Positions 46,101-54,004 of a stretch of DNA of 64,000 nucleotides are shown here, piece after piece (within the stretch, counting starts at the first letter, position 1; each line of letters opens with the position of its first letter). Under the pieces are notes generated by a model. It did no database searches. It was not told the origin of the DNA and saw nothing but the letters and a program-made list of their open reading frames with translations. Source of the stretch: a bacterium D16-56 (GTDB taxonomy: Bacteria; Bacillota; Clostridia; Lachnospirales; Lachnospiraceae). Location: positions 1 to 64,000 of the forward strand of contig RAYY01000009.1 in the NCBI GenBank assembly GCA_003611875.1, given 5' to 3'. The position numbers were made by a program, and so were the translations under genes.

Positions 46101-46513
46101 CTTTCCATTGTCTCCTTAAACAGCTCCCGGTCCTCAGCCTTCTTGATCGTCAAAGCCGTGGTGCCGATAAGGCGCACCTGATTCTCCTTCAAGAATCCAG
46201 ATTCCTCCAGCTCCATAGCCAGGTTCAGCCCTGCCTGCCCTCCCAGGGTCGGAAGCACACTGTCCGGACATTCTTTGCGGATCAGCCGCTCCACCACCTC
46301 TGTCGTCAGCGGCTCGATGTACACCCGGTCTGCAATATCCTTATCTGTCATAATGGTAGCCGGATTGGAATTTAAGAGCACCACCTCAATCCCTTCCTCC
46401 TTGAGAGAACGGCACGCCTGAGTACCAGCATAGTCAAACTCCGCTGCCTGTCCAATCACAATCGGCCCTGAGCCCAGAACCAGTACCTTCTTAATCTCCG
46501 GATTCTTCGGCAT
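43109..46513 (-). CDS. carB: Carbamoyl-phosphate synthase large subunit
   Basis: 1134 residues with duplicated ATP-grasp halves and a C-terminal MGS-like regulatory domain. Seen: [21 protein letters not shown] at the start of half one, [21 protein letters not shown] at the start of half two, and the allosteric end domain from about residue 1000. It makes carbamoyl phosphate from bicarbonate, ATP and CarA-derived ammonia for pyrimidine and arginine synthesis. It is about 60 residues longer than the usual 1,070. The extra length is in two hydrophilic insertions: about 45 residues near 420-465 between the first carbamoyl-phosphate domain and the oligomerisation domain, and about 20 near 620 before the second half. 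The start overlaps the carA stop (TAATG). Confidence 0.96.
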   Translation of the reverse strand: [1134 protein letters not shown]

Positions 46514-47658
46514 TATTCCTTCCCTCCCATCATCTCAATAAATCGGTCAAACAAATAACCAGAATCCTGAGGCCCCGGACATGCCTCGGGATGGAACTGC
46601 ACAGTAAATATGTTTTTCCCTACATACCGCAGACCCTCATTGGTATTGTCATTCACATTGACAAATGCCGGGACAGCTACCTGCGGATCAAGGCTCTTTG
46701 GATCCACTGCATAGCCATGATTCTGCGAGGAAATGTACACCCGGCCGGTATCCAGATCCTTCACCGGATGATTTCCTCCGCGATGACCGTATTTCAGTTT
46801 ATAAGTATCTGCCCCAACAGCCAGCGCCATCAACTGATGGCCCAGGCAAATGGCAAAAATCGGTATCTCAGATTCATAAAGCCTGCCAATCTCACGAATC
46901 ATTTCCGCATTCTCTTTCGGGTCGCCGGGACCATTGGAAAGCATGATTCCATCCGGCTTTGCCGCCAGAATCTCCTCTGCTGGGGTATGGCAGGGATAAA
47001 CCGTCACCAAACACCCCCGCTCCGCCAAAGAACGTGCGATATTTCTCTTGGCGCCCAAATCCAAAAGGGCCACTCGTTTCCCCTCGCCGGCACGTCTCTG
47101 CATCGTCTCTGTCTTCCTGGCCGTGCGCACGGAAACCGGCAAAGCAGCCGGATCACTGGGCTCCACCACATACGTTTCCTTGCAGGAAACTGCCTTCACC
47201 ACGCCAGTGACCCGATAACTCTTAATTCTTTCCATGGGTTTTGTATAATCATCGTAAGCATGAGTGGTGATCATGCCATTCATGGTGCCTTTTTCTCTTA
47301 AAATTTTCGTGAGGGCTCTTGTATCAATACCGCTGATACCGGGAATATCATACTCTTTTAAGAAATGCTGAATCGTGTCCCCGCTTCGGAAATTGCTGGG
47401 GATTGGAGATAATTCACGGACAATAAAGCCATCCGGCCAGGGCCTGCCAGATTCCATATCTTCCCTGCAGATGCCGTAATTGCCGATCAGGGGATAGGTC
47501 ATCGCTACCGCCTGCCCTGCGTAAGAAGGGTCAGTAAGAACCTCCAGATAACCAGTCATGGACGTGTTAAATACGATTTCACTGATAACTTCTCTGTCAG
47601 AACCAATACTGCTGCCGCAGAATACGGTTCCGTCCTCCAGTATGAGAAATGCTTTCAT
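46513..47658 (-). CDS. carA: Carbamoyl-phosphate synthase small subunit
   Basis: 381-residue glutaminase subunit. N-terminal CPSase domain (LILEDGTVFCGSSIG, MTGYLEVLTDPSYAGQ) and a class I glutamine amidotransferase domain with nucleophile Cys in IFAICLGHQLMALA near residue 271 and the His-Glu pair in FTVQFHPEACPGP. It channels ammonia to CarB. Its transcript has a structured leader and a consensus promoter. Confidence 0.96.
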   Translation of the reverse strand: MKAFLILEDGTVFCGSSIGSDREVISEIVFNTSMTGYLEVLTDPSYAGQAVAMTYPLIGNYGICREDMESGRPWPDGFIVRELSPIPSNFRSGDTIQHFLKEYDIPGISGIDTRALTKILREKGTMNGMITTHAYDDYTKPMERIKSYRVTGVVKAVSCKETYVVEPSDPAALPVSVRTARKTETMQRRAGEGKRVALLDLGAKRNIARSLAERGCLVTVYPCHTPAEEILAAKPDGIMLSNGPGDPKENAEMIREIGRLYESEIPIFAICLGHQLMALAVGADTYKLKYGHRGGNHPVKDLDTGRVYISSQNHGYAVDPKSLDPQVAVPAFVNVNDNTNEGLRYVGKNIFTVQFHPEACPGPQDSGYLFDRFIEMMGGKE

Positions 47659-47745
47659 AGGTGGGGAGCCATCCTTTCTTTATCCATTGTCATGAAAAGT
47701 TGTAAGCTGCACAGGAGATTGCTAAAAGCTCTCCTTTTCAGGTTT

Positions 47746-47813
47746 CCGGAGATCAATCTCCGGATTTTTGCCCAAATTGGTAAGATTATACACGATTTCG
47801 TTTTAGATTTCAA
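47746..47813 (-). promoter_or_regulatory. carAB promoter and leader hairpin
   Basis: Minus-strand -35 TTGAAA (47808-47813), 17-bp spacer, -10 TATAAT (47785-47790). The -35 box overlaps the end of the fic gene. In the leader, CCGGAGAT-N2-ATCTCCGG (47746-47763) forms a strong hairpin, followed by a second one around GGAGAGCTTTTAGCAATCTCC-type arms. This could be an attenuator, but a complete PyrR binding loop was not recognised. Confidence 0.65.
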
Positions 47814-48189
47814 GCAGTTCCTGAAAATTTCCTGCTCGTTTTTCTTCTCGCCTTATCCATTTCTCCCATGTCTTTATTGTCTGCTGACGCAAGAAAGCAA
47901 GGAGCGGCTCCAGCTCCTGATCCCGGTCCCATGCCTCCAGCGCCTCATAATACGCCTTTTTGTCCTCTTCATGGATAATAACAGGCGGATGGTTATGAAG
48001 CACAAGAAAATAGTTCATTGCCAAACGCCCGGTACGGCCATTCCCGTCAGCAAAGGGATGGATATTCTCAAACTTCCCATGGAAGTATGCTGCTGTCAGC
48101 ACCTTGCTGTCAGGAATATCCGCCAGCTCTGCATCTGTTTTGATCTCCCTGCTCTGCCATAAAACAACCGCTTTCTCATAATCGGTCAT
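47803..48189 (-). CDS. Short Fic-domain protein
   Basis: 128 residues carrying a complete Fic motif, HPFADGNGRTGR, at about residues 44-55. Fic enzymes transfer AMP or other nucleotides to target hydroxyls. The ATG at 48189 has GGAGGG upstream; a longer frame adds 38 residues lacking such a site. Compared with full Fic proteins (200 residues or more), the N-terminal helices and a recognisable inhibitory (S/T)xxxE(G/N) helix are missing. It may be a minimal or eroded Fic or the toxin of a system whose antitoxin is not adjacent. No antitoxin-like small gene is seen beside it. Confidence 0.8.
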   Translation of the reverse strand: MTDYEKAVVLWQSREIKTDAELADIPDSKVLTAAYFHGKFENIHPFADGNGRTGRLAMNYFLVLHNHPPVIIHEEDKKAYYEALEAWDRDQELEPLLAFLRQQTIKTWEKWIRREEKRAGNFQELLEI

Positions 48190-48276
48190 AGCGCCCTCCT
48201 TTTTGGTATAAGGCTTCTTTGTCAGGCCTATTATACTATAAAAAAACCGTTTATGGAAAAAATATTTTATAAAACC

Positions 48277-48311
48277 AAAATAGAGCTGAAGTGTTTTTGA
48301 CACAGCAGCTC
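48277..48311 (-). terminator. Terminator of the choline-binding-type protein gene
   Basis: Minus-strand hairpin with outer arms GAGCTG/CAGCTC and inner arms TGTGT/ACAC around CAAAA, followed by TATTTT. It lies 76 nt past the stop at 48387. Confidence 0.75.
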
Positions 48312-48386
48312 CATCTTTATTCCTTATATTGTTATATTAAGTTCATCTGATTTTTAGAAATCCGTCTGATAATTTTCCCTTAACAA

Positions 48387-49701
48387 TCACTGAACTACTA
48401 ACTGATCAAAACAGTATCCATATAAAGCCGTTCCCGAACCTGGCACAAAATATCCGGCAAAGGTTTTGTAAGGTATATATTCTCCTTTATTTATATCATA
48501 AACCATTACTGTTCCGGAAATCTTCAGCCGCCCGTTCTCCACGCTTGCCGTGCTGTTATCTAAATAACAGTTATTCATTGCACCAAAATCACCAGTACCG
48601 TCGCTCATATAATAATAAGTGGCATCCTGTTCATAAACAAATTCCTTGGCAAATGCCTCCATATCCCCGGCTGTAGCCGTTCCGAACATTTCCCTCAAAA
48701 TTTCCTGCATGTCGGCTTTTTTCGCTTTGTTCCTTGAATCAAAATTACTTACGCTTACGGAGGAAACCCTGTAATCGTCACGCAAGCACTCATAAACCCA
48801 AAGTGCGTGTGCTTTCTGTTGGGAAGTAATATTTTTATTTTTTACATTATAATCTGCTTTGACAGCTTCCTGATACTTATCACGATATTCTTCCGTATAC
48901 CAATAAGCACTTACCCGTTCAGTTATTGATGTCTGATGTATATCATCCAAAAATGATACCATCCACATGATCTGCTTATCAGATAACGAAACCTCCGCAA
49001 CCTCTATCTTTACACCGTTTCCATCCACACGAGAACCATCCGGCGTGGTGGCATTTACATACAAAGCCCCGTCGCTTCCAAAATAATAAGCCTTCCCGCC
49101 AATCGTCCTCCATGAATTTGAAACCATGATTCCATTTTCATAATAATACCATTTTCCGTTTTGCTCTGTCCAGCCGTTCTGCACCGCCTGTGAGCTTCCG
49201 GCGCCTGTTACCTTAACCCCTGTTTCATCCACCGCAGATCCGTCCGGAGTTGTAGTCGCCGTATACATAGCCCCATACGGTACATTGCTATTCAGCGAAT
49301 ACAGCCACTTCTCCCGGTCGCTGCTGAAATAGTAATTCCCTACATTCCTTACAGGCTGGAAAAAATATTCTTTTCCGTCGATAGTCTGCCAGCCGGTCAT
49401 CATTTTTCCGTTGGATGGATCCAGATAATACCAATATCCGTCCGCCCCGTCGTGATGCCAGCCTGTCTTCAGCTTCTTGTCGGATTCGTTGAAATAGTAC
49501 CAATCCTCATTGGCATTCATAAACCAGCCGGAATACTTATTCCCTTGGGGATCCGTCAGGTAGATTGCCCCCCCCCTGATCTACAATGGTTCCGTCCGGT
49601 AATGCCTGTGCCGCTCCAAAAGCAAAGCTGCTTCCGGCCAGCATCATGGCTGCTGACAGAGAGGCTGCTGTCAGGCCTTTTCTTAACCTTCTGTTGCGCA
49701 T
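48387..49701 (-). pseudogene. Choline-binding-type surface protein, frame broken at a poly-G tract
   Basis: From the ATG at 49701 (AAGGAGG upstream) the frame encodes a signal peptide (MRNRRLRKGLTAASLSAAMM, then LAGSSFAFGA) and VDQ, then enters nine G and stops after 54 residues. Removing one G restores a frame of about 437 residues: cell-wall-binding repeats with aromatic/Gly pattern (DWYYFNESDKKLKTGW, KWYYYENGIMVSNSWR, about residues 60-215), then a C-terminal domain of about 180 residues of unknown fold. The promoter, ribosome binding site, signal and terminator are intact, so the gene looks switchable or recently broken rather than decayed. A sequencing error at the homopolymer is the main alternative. 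Confidence 0.8.
49568..49576 (-). repeat. Poly-G tract of nine inside a surface-protein gene
   Basis: Nine C on the plus strand (nine G in the coding strand), about codon 43 of the choline-binding-type gene. Eight or eleven G would put signal peptide and repeat region in one frame; nine G gives a stop 12 codons later. Confidence 0.9.
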
Positions 49702-49733
49702 AAAACTTCCTCCTTCATATTTTTTACTATTTC

Positions 49734-49762
49734 ATCATAGAAGAAATGTCACTATTTGTCAA
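49734..49762 (-). promoter_or_regulatory. Promoter of the choline-binding-type gene
   Basis: Minus-strand -35 TTGACA (49757-49762), 17-bp spacer, -10 TATGAT (49734-49739), 33 nt before the ATG at 49701. Confidence 0.72.
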
Positions 49763-49831
49763 TGCACAAAAAATCATATCCCCCAAAACCACGGAATATA
49801 TTTTCAATAATCACTTCCCATCGAGGTCTCT

Positions 49832-51106
49832 ATGAGCAAAACTATCTCAGCCGCTGCTGCCGATACTCCCTCTCAGGGTCTTTTACAGGTAAATGTGGTA
49901 AATATTGAAAATAATTTCCCCATCCGGAATGCCACAGTCTCCATCTCCTATACCGGCAGTCCTGACAGCACACTGGAAAAACTCACCACCAACAGCTCCG
50001 GGCAGACCGAACAGATCTCTCTTTCGGCTCCTCCTTTGGATTACAGCTTACAGCCTGGTGACGAGCGTCCTTATTCGGAATATAATCTGGAAATCTCCGC
50101 ACCTGGCTTTAAGACCGCCTACATCTCCGGCACAGAGATTCTTCCTACTGCCACTGCCATCCAGCCTGTCCGCTTAGAGCCGGAAAGCGACACAGAGCCA
50201 GAAGAAAATCCCATTGTAATCCCGGAACATACCTTGTACGGCACCTATCCTCCGAAAATCGCTGAGCCGGAAATTCAGCCGGTAGGAGAAAGTGGTGAGA
50301 TCGTTTTAAGCCGGGTGGTGGTGCCTCAGACCATTGTGGTTCATGACGGGGTTCCTACCGATTCCACGGCACAAAATTATTATGTTCCTTACCGGGATTA
50401 TATTAAGAATGTGGCCTCCAGCGAGATCTATGCCACCTGGCCCCAGTCCACTATTACAGCCAATGTACTGGCCATCATGAGCTTTACCTTAAACCGGGTA
50501 TACACGGAACATTACAGAAACCGGGGATATGATTTTACTATCACATCCTCCACTGCTTTTGACCATAAATGGATCTATGGAAGAAATATTTACGAGAGCA
50601 TTTCTGTGATTGTAGATGAGATTTTTGACAATTATCTTTCCCGGCCAGAGGTCAAGCAGCCGATTCTTACTCAGTACTGTGACGGCAGGCAGGTTCAATG
50701 CCTTCATCGGGGATGGATGACCCAATGGGGTTCCTGTGATTTAGGAGAACAGGGCTACAGCCCTATTGAGATCATCCGGAACTTTTACGGAGACAGCATG
50801 TACATCAACACTGCCGAAGAAATCTCCGGAATCCCTGCCTCCTGGCCAGGCTACAACTTAAATCTGGGAACCTCCGGCCAAAAAGTCCGGCAGGTCCAAG
50901 AACAGCTGGCCGCCATTTCCAGCGTCTATTCCGCCATCCCCAAGATCATCCCTGACGGAATCTACGGCCCTGCCACAGCAGAGGCAGTCCGAACATTCCA
51001 GTCAGTATTCGGCCTGCCCCAAACGGGTGTCATAGATTTTGCCACCTGGTATAAAATCTCCCACATTTATGTGGCTGTCTCGGGAATCGGGGAATTAAAC
51101 CCTTAA
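49832..51106 (+). CDS. SpoIID-like and peptidoglycan-binding domain protein
   Basis: 424 residues on the plus strand. N-terminal transthyretin-like or CarboxypepD_reg-like beta domain (about 15-115, LLQVNVVNIENNFPIRNATV), an acidic Pro/Glu linker, a central region (about 185-340) resembling SpoIID/LytB-type domains (YVPYRDYIKNVASSEIYATW, ANVLAIMSFTLNR, QYCDG), and a C-terminal PG_binding_1 repeat (VRQVQEQLAAIS, PDGIYGPATAEAVRTFQ). No signal peptide is visible, which suggests action inside a sporangium, release by lysis or non-classical export. Related proteins occur in spore-forming Lachnospiraceae. GAGG precedes the ATG. Confidence 0.78.
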   Translation: MSKTISAAAADTPSQGLLQVNVVNIENNFPIRNATVSISYTGSPDSTLEKLTTNSSGQTEQISLSAPPLDYSLQPGDERPYSEYNLEISAPGFKTAYISGTEILPTATAIQPVRLEPESDTEPEENPIVIPEHTLYGTYPPKIAEPEIQPVGESGEIVLSRVVVPQTIVVHDGVPTDSTAQNYYVPYRDYIKNVASSEIYATWPQSTITANVLAIMSFTLNRVYTEHYRNRGYDFTITSSTAFDHKWIYGRNIYESISVIVDEIFDNYLSRPEVKQPILTQYCDGRQVQCLHRGWMTQWGSCDLGEQGYSPIEIIRNFYGDSMYINTAEEISGIPASWPGYNLNLGTSGQKVRQVQEQLAAISSVYSAIPKIIPDGIYGPATAEAVRTFQSVFGLPQTGVIDFATWYKISHIYVAVSGIGELNP

Positions 51107-51233
51107 GCTTATATGGAACTATGATACCCAAACATATTCTTATTTGCCAAAGGATCACAGGCTGTCCTAAGATCATGAGAATATGCCGGCAAATCATTTT
51201 GCTCACAGATATCCATGCAGGCTGGCTGCTTTG

Positions 51234-51268
51234 TGCTCCATCTGTCCAAAAACCGGACTTATGGAGCA
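51234..51268. terminator. Hairpin between convergent genes
   Basis: Arms TGCTCCAT and ATGGAGCA with an inner GTCC/GGAC pair around AAAAACC. It lies between the plus-strand gene ending at 51106 and the minus-strand hydrolase ending at 51356, so it may end transcription both ways. There is no T-run. Confidence 0.45.
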
Positions 51269-51355
51269 CTGACACAAAATTCATACAATTCTGTATTAAG
51301 CCAAAACCGCCTGCCTGCATTTTATCAGGAACATTCTACCTATTCTGTTAATTTC

Positions 51356-52162
51356 CTAACCAATCCGCTCCCCGATCCACCTGAGCACGTCTCCGATCAC
51401 TTCATTCCTGCAGTACTCGTTAAAAATCTCATGGAACAGATTTCCGTAGATCTTCATCTGTTTATCTTCAGAAGAAACCTCCTTAAAGAACCGGTAGGTA
51501 TCCTCCACGCTCACCAATCCGTCCTTTTCCCCATGAAGCATCAGCACCGGATAAGAAAATGTTCCAACCTGTTTCTCAAACCATGAAAGTCCGTCGCAAA
51601 GCGCATAGCAAAGCCCTGTAGTAAAGGTTTTTGTATTATAAGGATCCTTTCCATACCAGTCCACAACCTCTGCAACCGAACACACCCCGGCTCCCAGCTC
51701 ATTGGGCAGCATGGTATGCACATCCAGCCCTTTCGGCACTCCGGTGATCAGGCCGCCTATATCATAAGTCAAAGCTCCGCTGGTCACAATCCCCCGCAGC
51801 TTCTGATCCGGATACTTGACCCCATATAAAGACACGGTAAAACCTCCCATGCTGTGTCCGATCAGAAATACCGGAATATCCGGATTCTCTTTAACGGCCA
51901 TGTTCACTACCTGATGGGTATCATCTAAAAGCTCATGAAAATCTCCATAAAAGGTTCTTTCCCCCTCAGAACGCCCATGCCCCCGATGGTCAAACCGGTA
52001 TGTGCTGATTCCCGCCTGATGAAACAGCTCTGCAAAGTAATCATACCGTCCCTGATGCTCACACAATCCATGAACAATCACCGCCGCCGCTTTGGCCTGA
52101 TCTACAGCCTCCTTGTTAAGATAAAGCTGTGTACTGTCAAAAGAAGCAAACATTTCACCCAT
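51356..52162 (-). CDS. Alpha/beta hydrolase, monoacylglycerol lipase/lysophospholipase type
   Basis: 268-residue Hydrolase_4-family enzyme. Nucleophile Ser in LIGHSMGGFT near residue 97, oxyanion region VIVHGLCEHQGRYDY near 29, a FDHRGHGRSEG motif near 56, acid Asp in LMLHGEKDGLVS near 212 and His in GNLFHEIFNE near 243. The complete triad predicts esterase or lipase activity on monoglycerides or lysolipids. It is cytoplasmic with no signal peptide. AGGAGGG precedes the ATG. Confidence 0.9.
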   Translation of the reverse strand: MGEMFASFDSTQLYLNKEAVDQAKAAAVIVHGLCEHQGRYDYFAELFHQAGISTYRFDHRGHGRSEGERTFYGDFHELLDDTHQVVNMAVKENPDIPVFLIGHSMGGFTVSLYGVKYPDQKLRGIVTSGALTYDIGGLITGVPKGLDVHTMLPNELGAGVCSVAEVVDWYGKDPYNTKTFTTGLCYALCDGLSWFEKQVGTFSYPVLMLHGEKDGLVSVEDTYRFFKEVSSEDKQMKIYGNLFHEIFNEYCRNEVIGDVLRWIGERIG

Positions 52163-52332
52163 TTTATAACCCTCCTCATTTTAAGATAATGGCCCCTCCA
52201 CATGCGTTCGGCGGCCACCAGTGGGAAGACACCTTAAAAACACTTCGCATTTGGCATCCCTGATTTTAAATCGCCTCCGGCGATGGGACTTTCACAGTAA
52301 GAAATTGTCTGATTTTGCATATATTACCCTGC

Positions 52333-53124
52333 TTATTTATGACAACTCCCAAGCGTCACAGCCACCAGCTCCGGCGGATTCATGACCCTGATCAAAAAAT
52401 GATTCCCCAATCCCCGGCTGACCACCAGATGCCTGCCTTTTTCCTCAAAATAACCGCCGTCATACTTAGGAAAAAAGGTCATATCCGGGGAAAGCAGCCC
52501 GCCCAATCCGGGGATTCGGATAATCCCTCCATGGATATGGCCGGAAAAAGTCAGATCTGCGCCCCAGTCCCGATAAGAAGGATAATATAAGGGATTATGA
52601 GCCAGCAAAATCTGGAAGCAGGAAAGATCTGCCTTACCCAAAAACCGTTCCACATCCTTTTTTGATAAGGAAACGCCTCTCTTATACTCCCTCAGCCGGT
52701 CCTTATAATAGATCATGGGTGTTGCCAGCCCGTATATTTTTATAGAAGCGCCGCCTCTGGAAATGGTACGCCAGCTATTATCCAGTACCATAACCCCCAT
52801 ACCCTTCAGATTCTTCAGCAGCTCCTTCTGGCCATTTCCCTTGAGACATTGCTCATGATTTCCCACAACATAATAGATCGGATACCTTCTGCAAAGCCGC
52901 CGGCACAAATCGGTCAAACGCCCTATGGCCTGACTGGAATTATCCGCCATATCTCCGGTCATAACAATCATATCCGGCTTTATCCTTTGGATTCCCTGAA
53001 GCAGCCTCCGATTCCCCAAATCAAAAAAAGCCCCATGCAGGTCGGAAAGATGAGCGATCCGAAAGCCATCAAACGAACGGGGAATCCTGGGGGATGATAT
53101 TTTATAATGAACAGTGCGAAACAA
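52333..53124 (-). CDS. Metallophosphoesterase (YkuE/YaeI-like)
   Basis: 263-residue calcineurin-like phosphoesterase. Metal and catalytic motifs in order: HLSDLHGAFFD near residue 25, MTGDMADNS near 55, VVGNHEQC near 85, LAHNPLY near 177 and FSGHIHGGI near 197. The start is TTG with AAAGGA upstream, and the N-terminus has no membrane helix, unlike many YkuE proteins. Substrate is unknown. The 170-nt gap to the hydrolase start holds only a small TCGCC/GGCGA hairpin. Confidence 0.88.
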   Translation of the reverse strand: MFRTVHYKISSPRIPRSFDGFRIAHLSDLHGAFFDLGNRRLLQGIQRIKPDMIVMTGDMADNSSQAIGRLTDLCRRLCRRYPIYYVVGNHEQCLKGNGQKELLKNLKGMGVMVLDNSWRTISRGGASIKIYGLATPMIYYKDRLREYKRGVSLSKKDVERFLGKADLSCFQILLAHNPLYYPSYRDWGADLTFSGHIHGGIIRIPGLGGLLSPDMTFFPKYDGGYFEEKGRHLVVSRGLGNHFLIRVMNPPELVAVTLGSCHK

Positions 53125-53227
53125 ATTCCATCCTTTCCGGACATATGGTCCTGGTTGATTTTTCAGAAACGCCTTTGTTCAGTGTACTATAAAGACATTC
53201 ATTTTGTCAAGAAATTTCATTTCCCTC

Positions 53228-53256
53228 TTGCTATCTAGTATTAAAAACTATATAAT
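53228..53256 (+). promoter_or_regulatory. Promoter of the DUF1836 gene
   Basis: Plus-strand -35 TTGCTA (53228-53233), 17-bp spacer, -10 TATAAT (53251-53256), about 19 nt before the ATG, so the leader is very short. Confidence 0.7.
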
Positions 53257-53274
53257 AAGGTCAGAGGTGACAAC

Positions 53275-53898
53275 ATGAAAAATAATAAGGAAATACTGTC
53301 TGACATCCTTGCCCATTTAGACAACCTGTCCCACATTCGCTTGGACAAGATTCCGGAGATTGACCTGTATATGGATCAGGTCACTTCCTTTATGGAAGAC
53401 CATCTGACCAAGACCAAAAGGAATCCGGAAGACAAGGTACTGACCAAGACCATGATCAACAACTATGCCAAGAACCGCCTTCTTCCTCCCCCGGTCAAGA
53501 AGAAGTATTCCCGGCAGCACATCTTGCTTCTGCTCTTTATCTATTATTACAAGAGCCTATTGTCCTTCAGCGATATTGAACAGTTGTTTGCCCCCATTAC
53601 GGAGCGGCATTTCAGCGCCTCCTCTGGTTTGTCCCTAAGTGACATCTATGAGGAAGTCTTCTCTCTGGAGAAGGAACAGATGGAGCGCCTGAAGGAAGAC
53701 ACCAAGGCCAAGTTCAGCACAGCCATGACCATGTTTGCCGACGCAGACCAGGAGGAACAGGACTATCTTCAATTATTTGCATTTATCAGCGAGCTATCCT
53801 TTGACGTGTATTTAAAAAAGCAGATGATTGAAATGATTATTGATGAACTCCGCAAAGAATCTTCCGTGCAGAAGTCAGCAGGAAAAAAAGAAAAATGA
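53275..53898 (+). CDS. DUF1836 domain protein
   Basis: 207 residues. The central LTKTMINNYAKNRLLPPPVKK and the following YSRQHILLLLFIYYYK are the DUF1836 landmarks. The first resembles the recognition part of a MerR-like helix-turn-helix, so a DNA-binding role is plausible. Function is not established. The ends are Lys-rich (AGKKEK). It is a single-gene unit with its own promoter and terminator. Confidence 0.88.
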   Translation: MKNNKEILSDILAHLDNLSHIRLDKIPEIDLYMDQVTSFMEDHLTKTKRNPEDKVLTKTMINNYAKNRLLPPPVKKKYSRQHILLLLFIYYYKSLLSFSDIEQLFAPITERHFSASSGLSLSDIYEEVFSLEKEQMERLKEDTKAKFSTAMTMFADADQEEQDYLQLFAFISELSFDVYLKKQMIEMIIDELRKESSVQKSAGKKEK

Positions 53899-53901
53899 AT
53901 T

Positions 53902-53956
53902 AAAAAGGATTGGAAACCTGCACAGTTAAGGCTATGCTGCTTTCCAATCCTTTCTT
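53902..53956. terminator. Bidirectional terminator
   Basis: Arms AAAGGATTGGAAA (53904-53916) and TTTCCAATCCTTT (53941-53953), flanked by A-rich and T-rich sequence on opposite sides. It serves the DUF1836 gene on the plus strand and the yerC-like gene on the minus strand. Confidence 0.8.
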
Positions 53957-54004
53957 TGATTTTCTCCGCACTGTGTATACTTCGAAACCCTTTTCTTTCA
54001 CTCT

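Noticed and set aside
47659-47784. PyrR-binding attenuator in the carAB leader
   Set aside because: Only part of the PyrR loop consensus (TCCGGAGA) is present and no terminator with a T-run follows the hairpins.
52190-52310. Possible intergenic repeat unit before the hydrolase gene
   Set aside because: The G/C-rich segment looked repeat-like, but no second copy was found in this window and the inverted arms are short.
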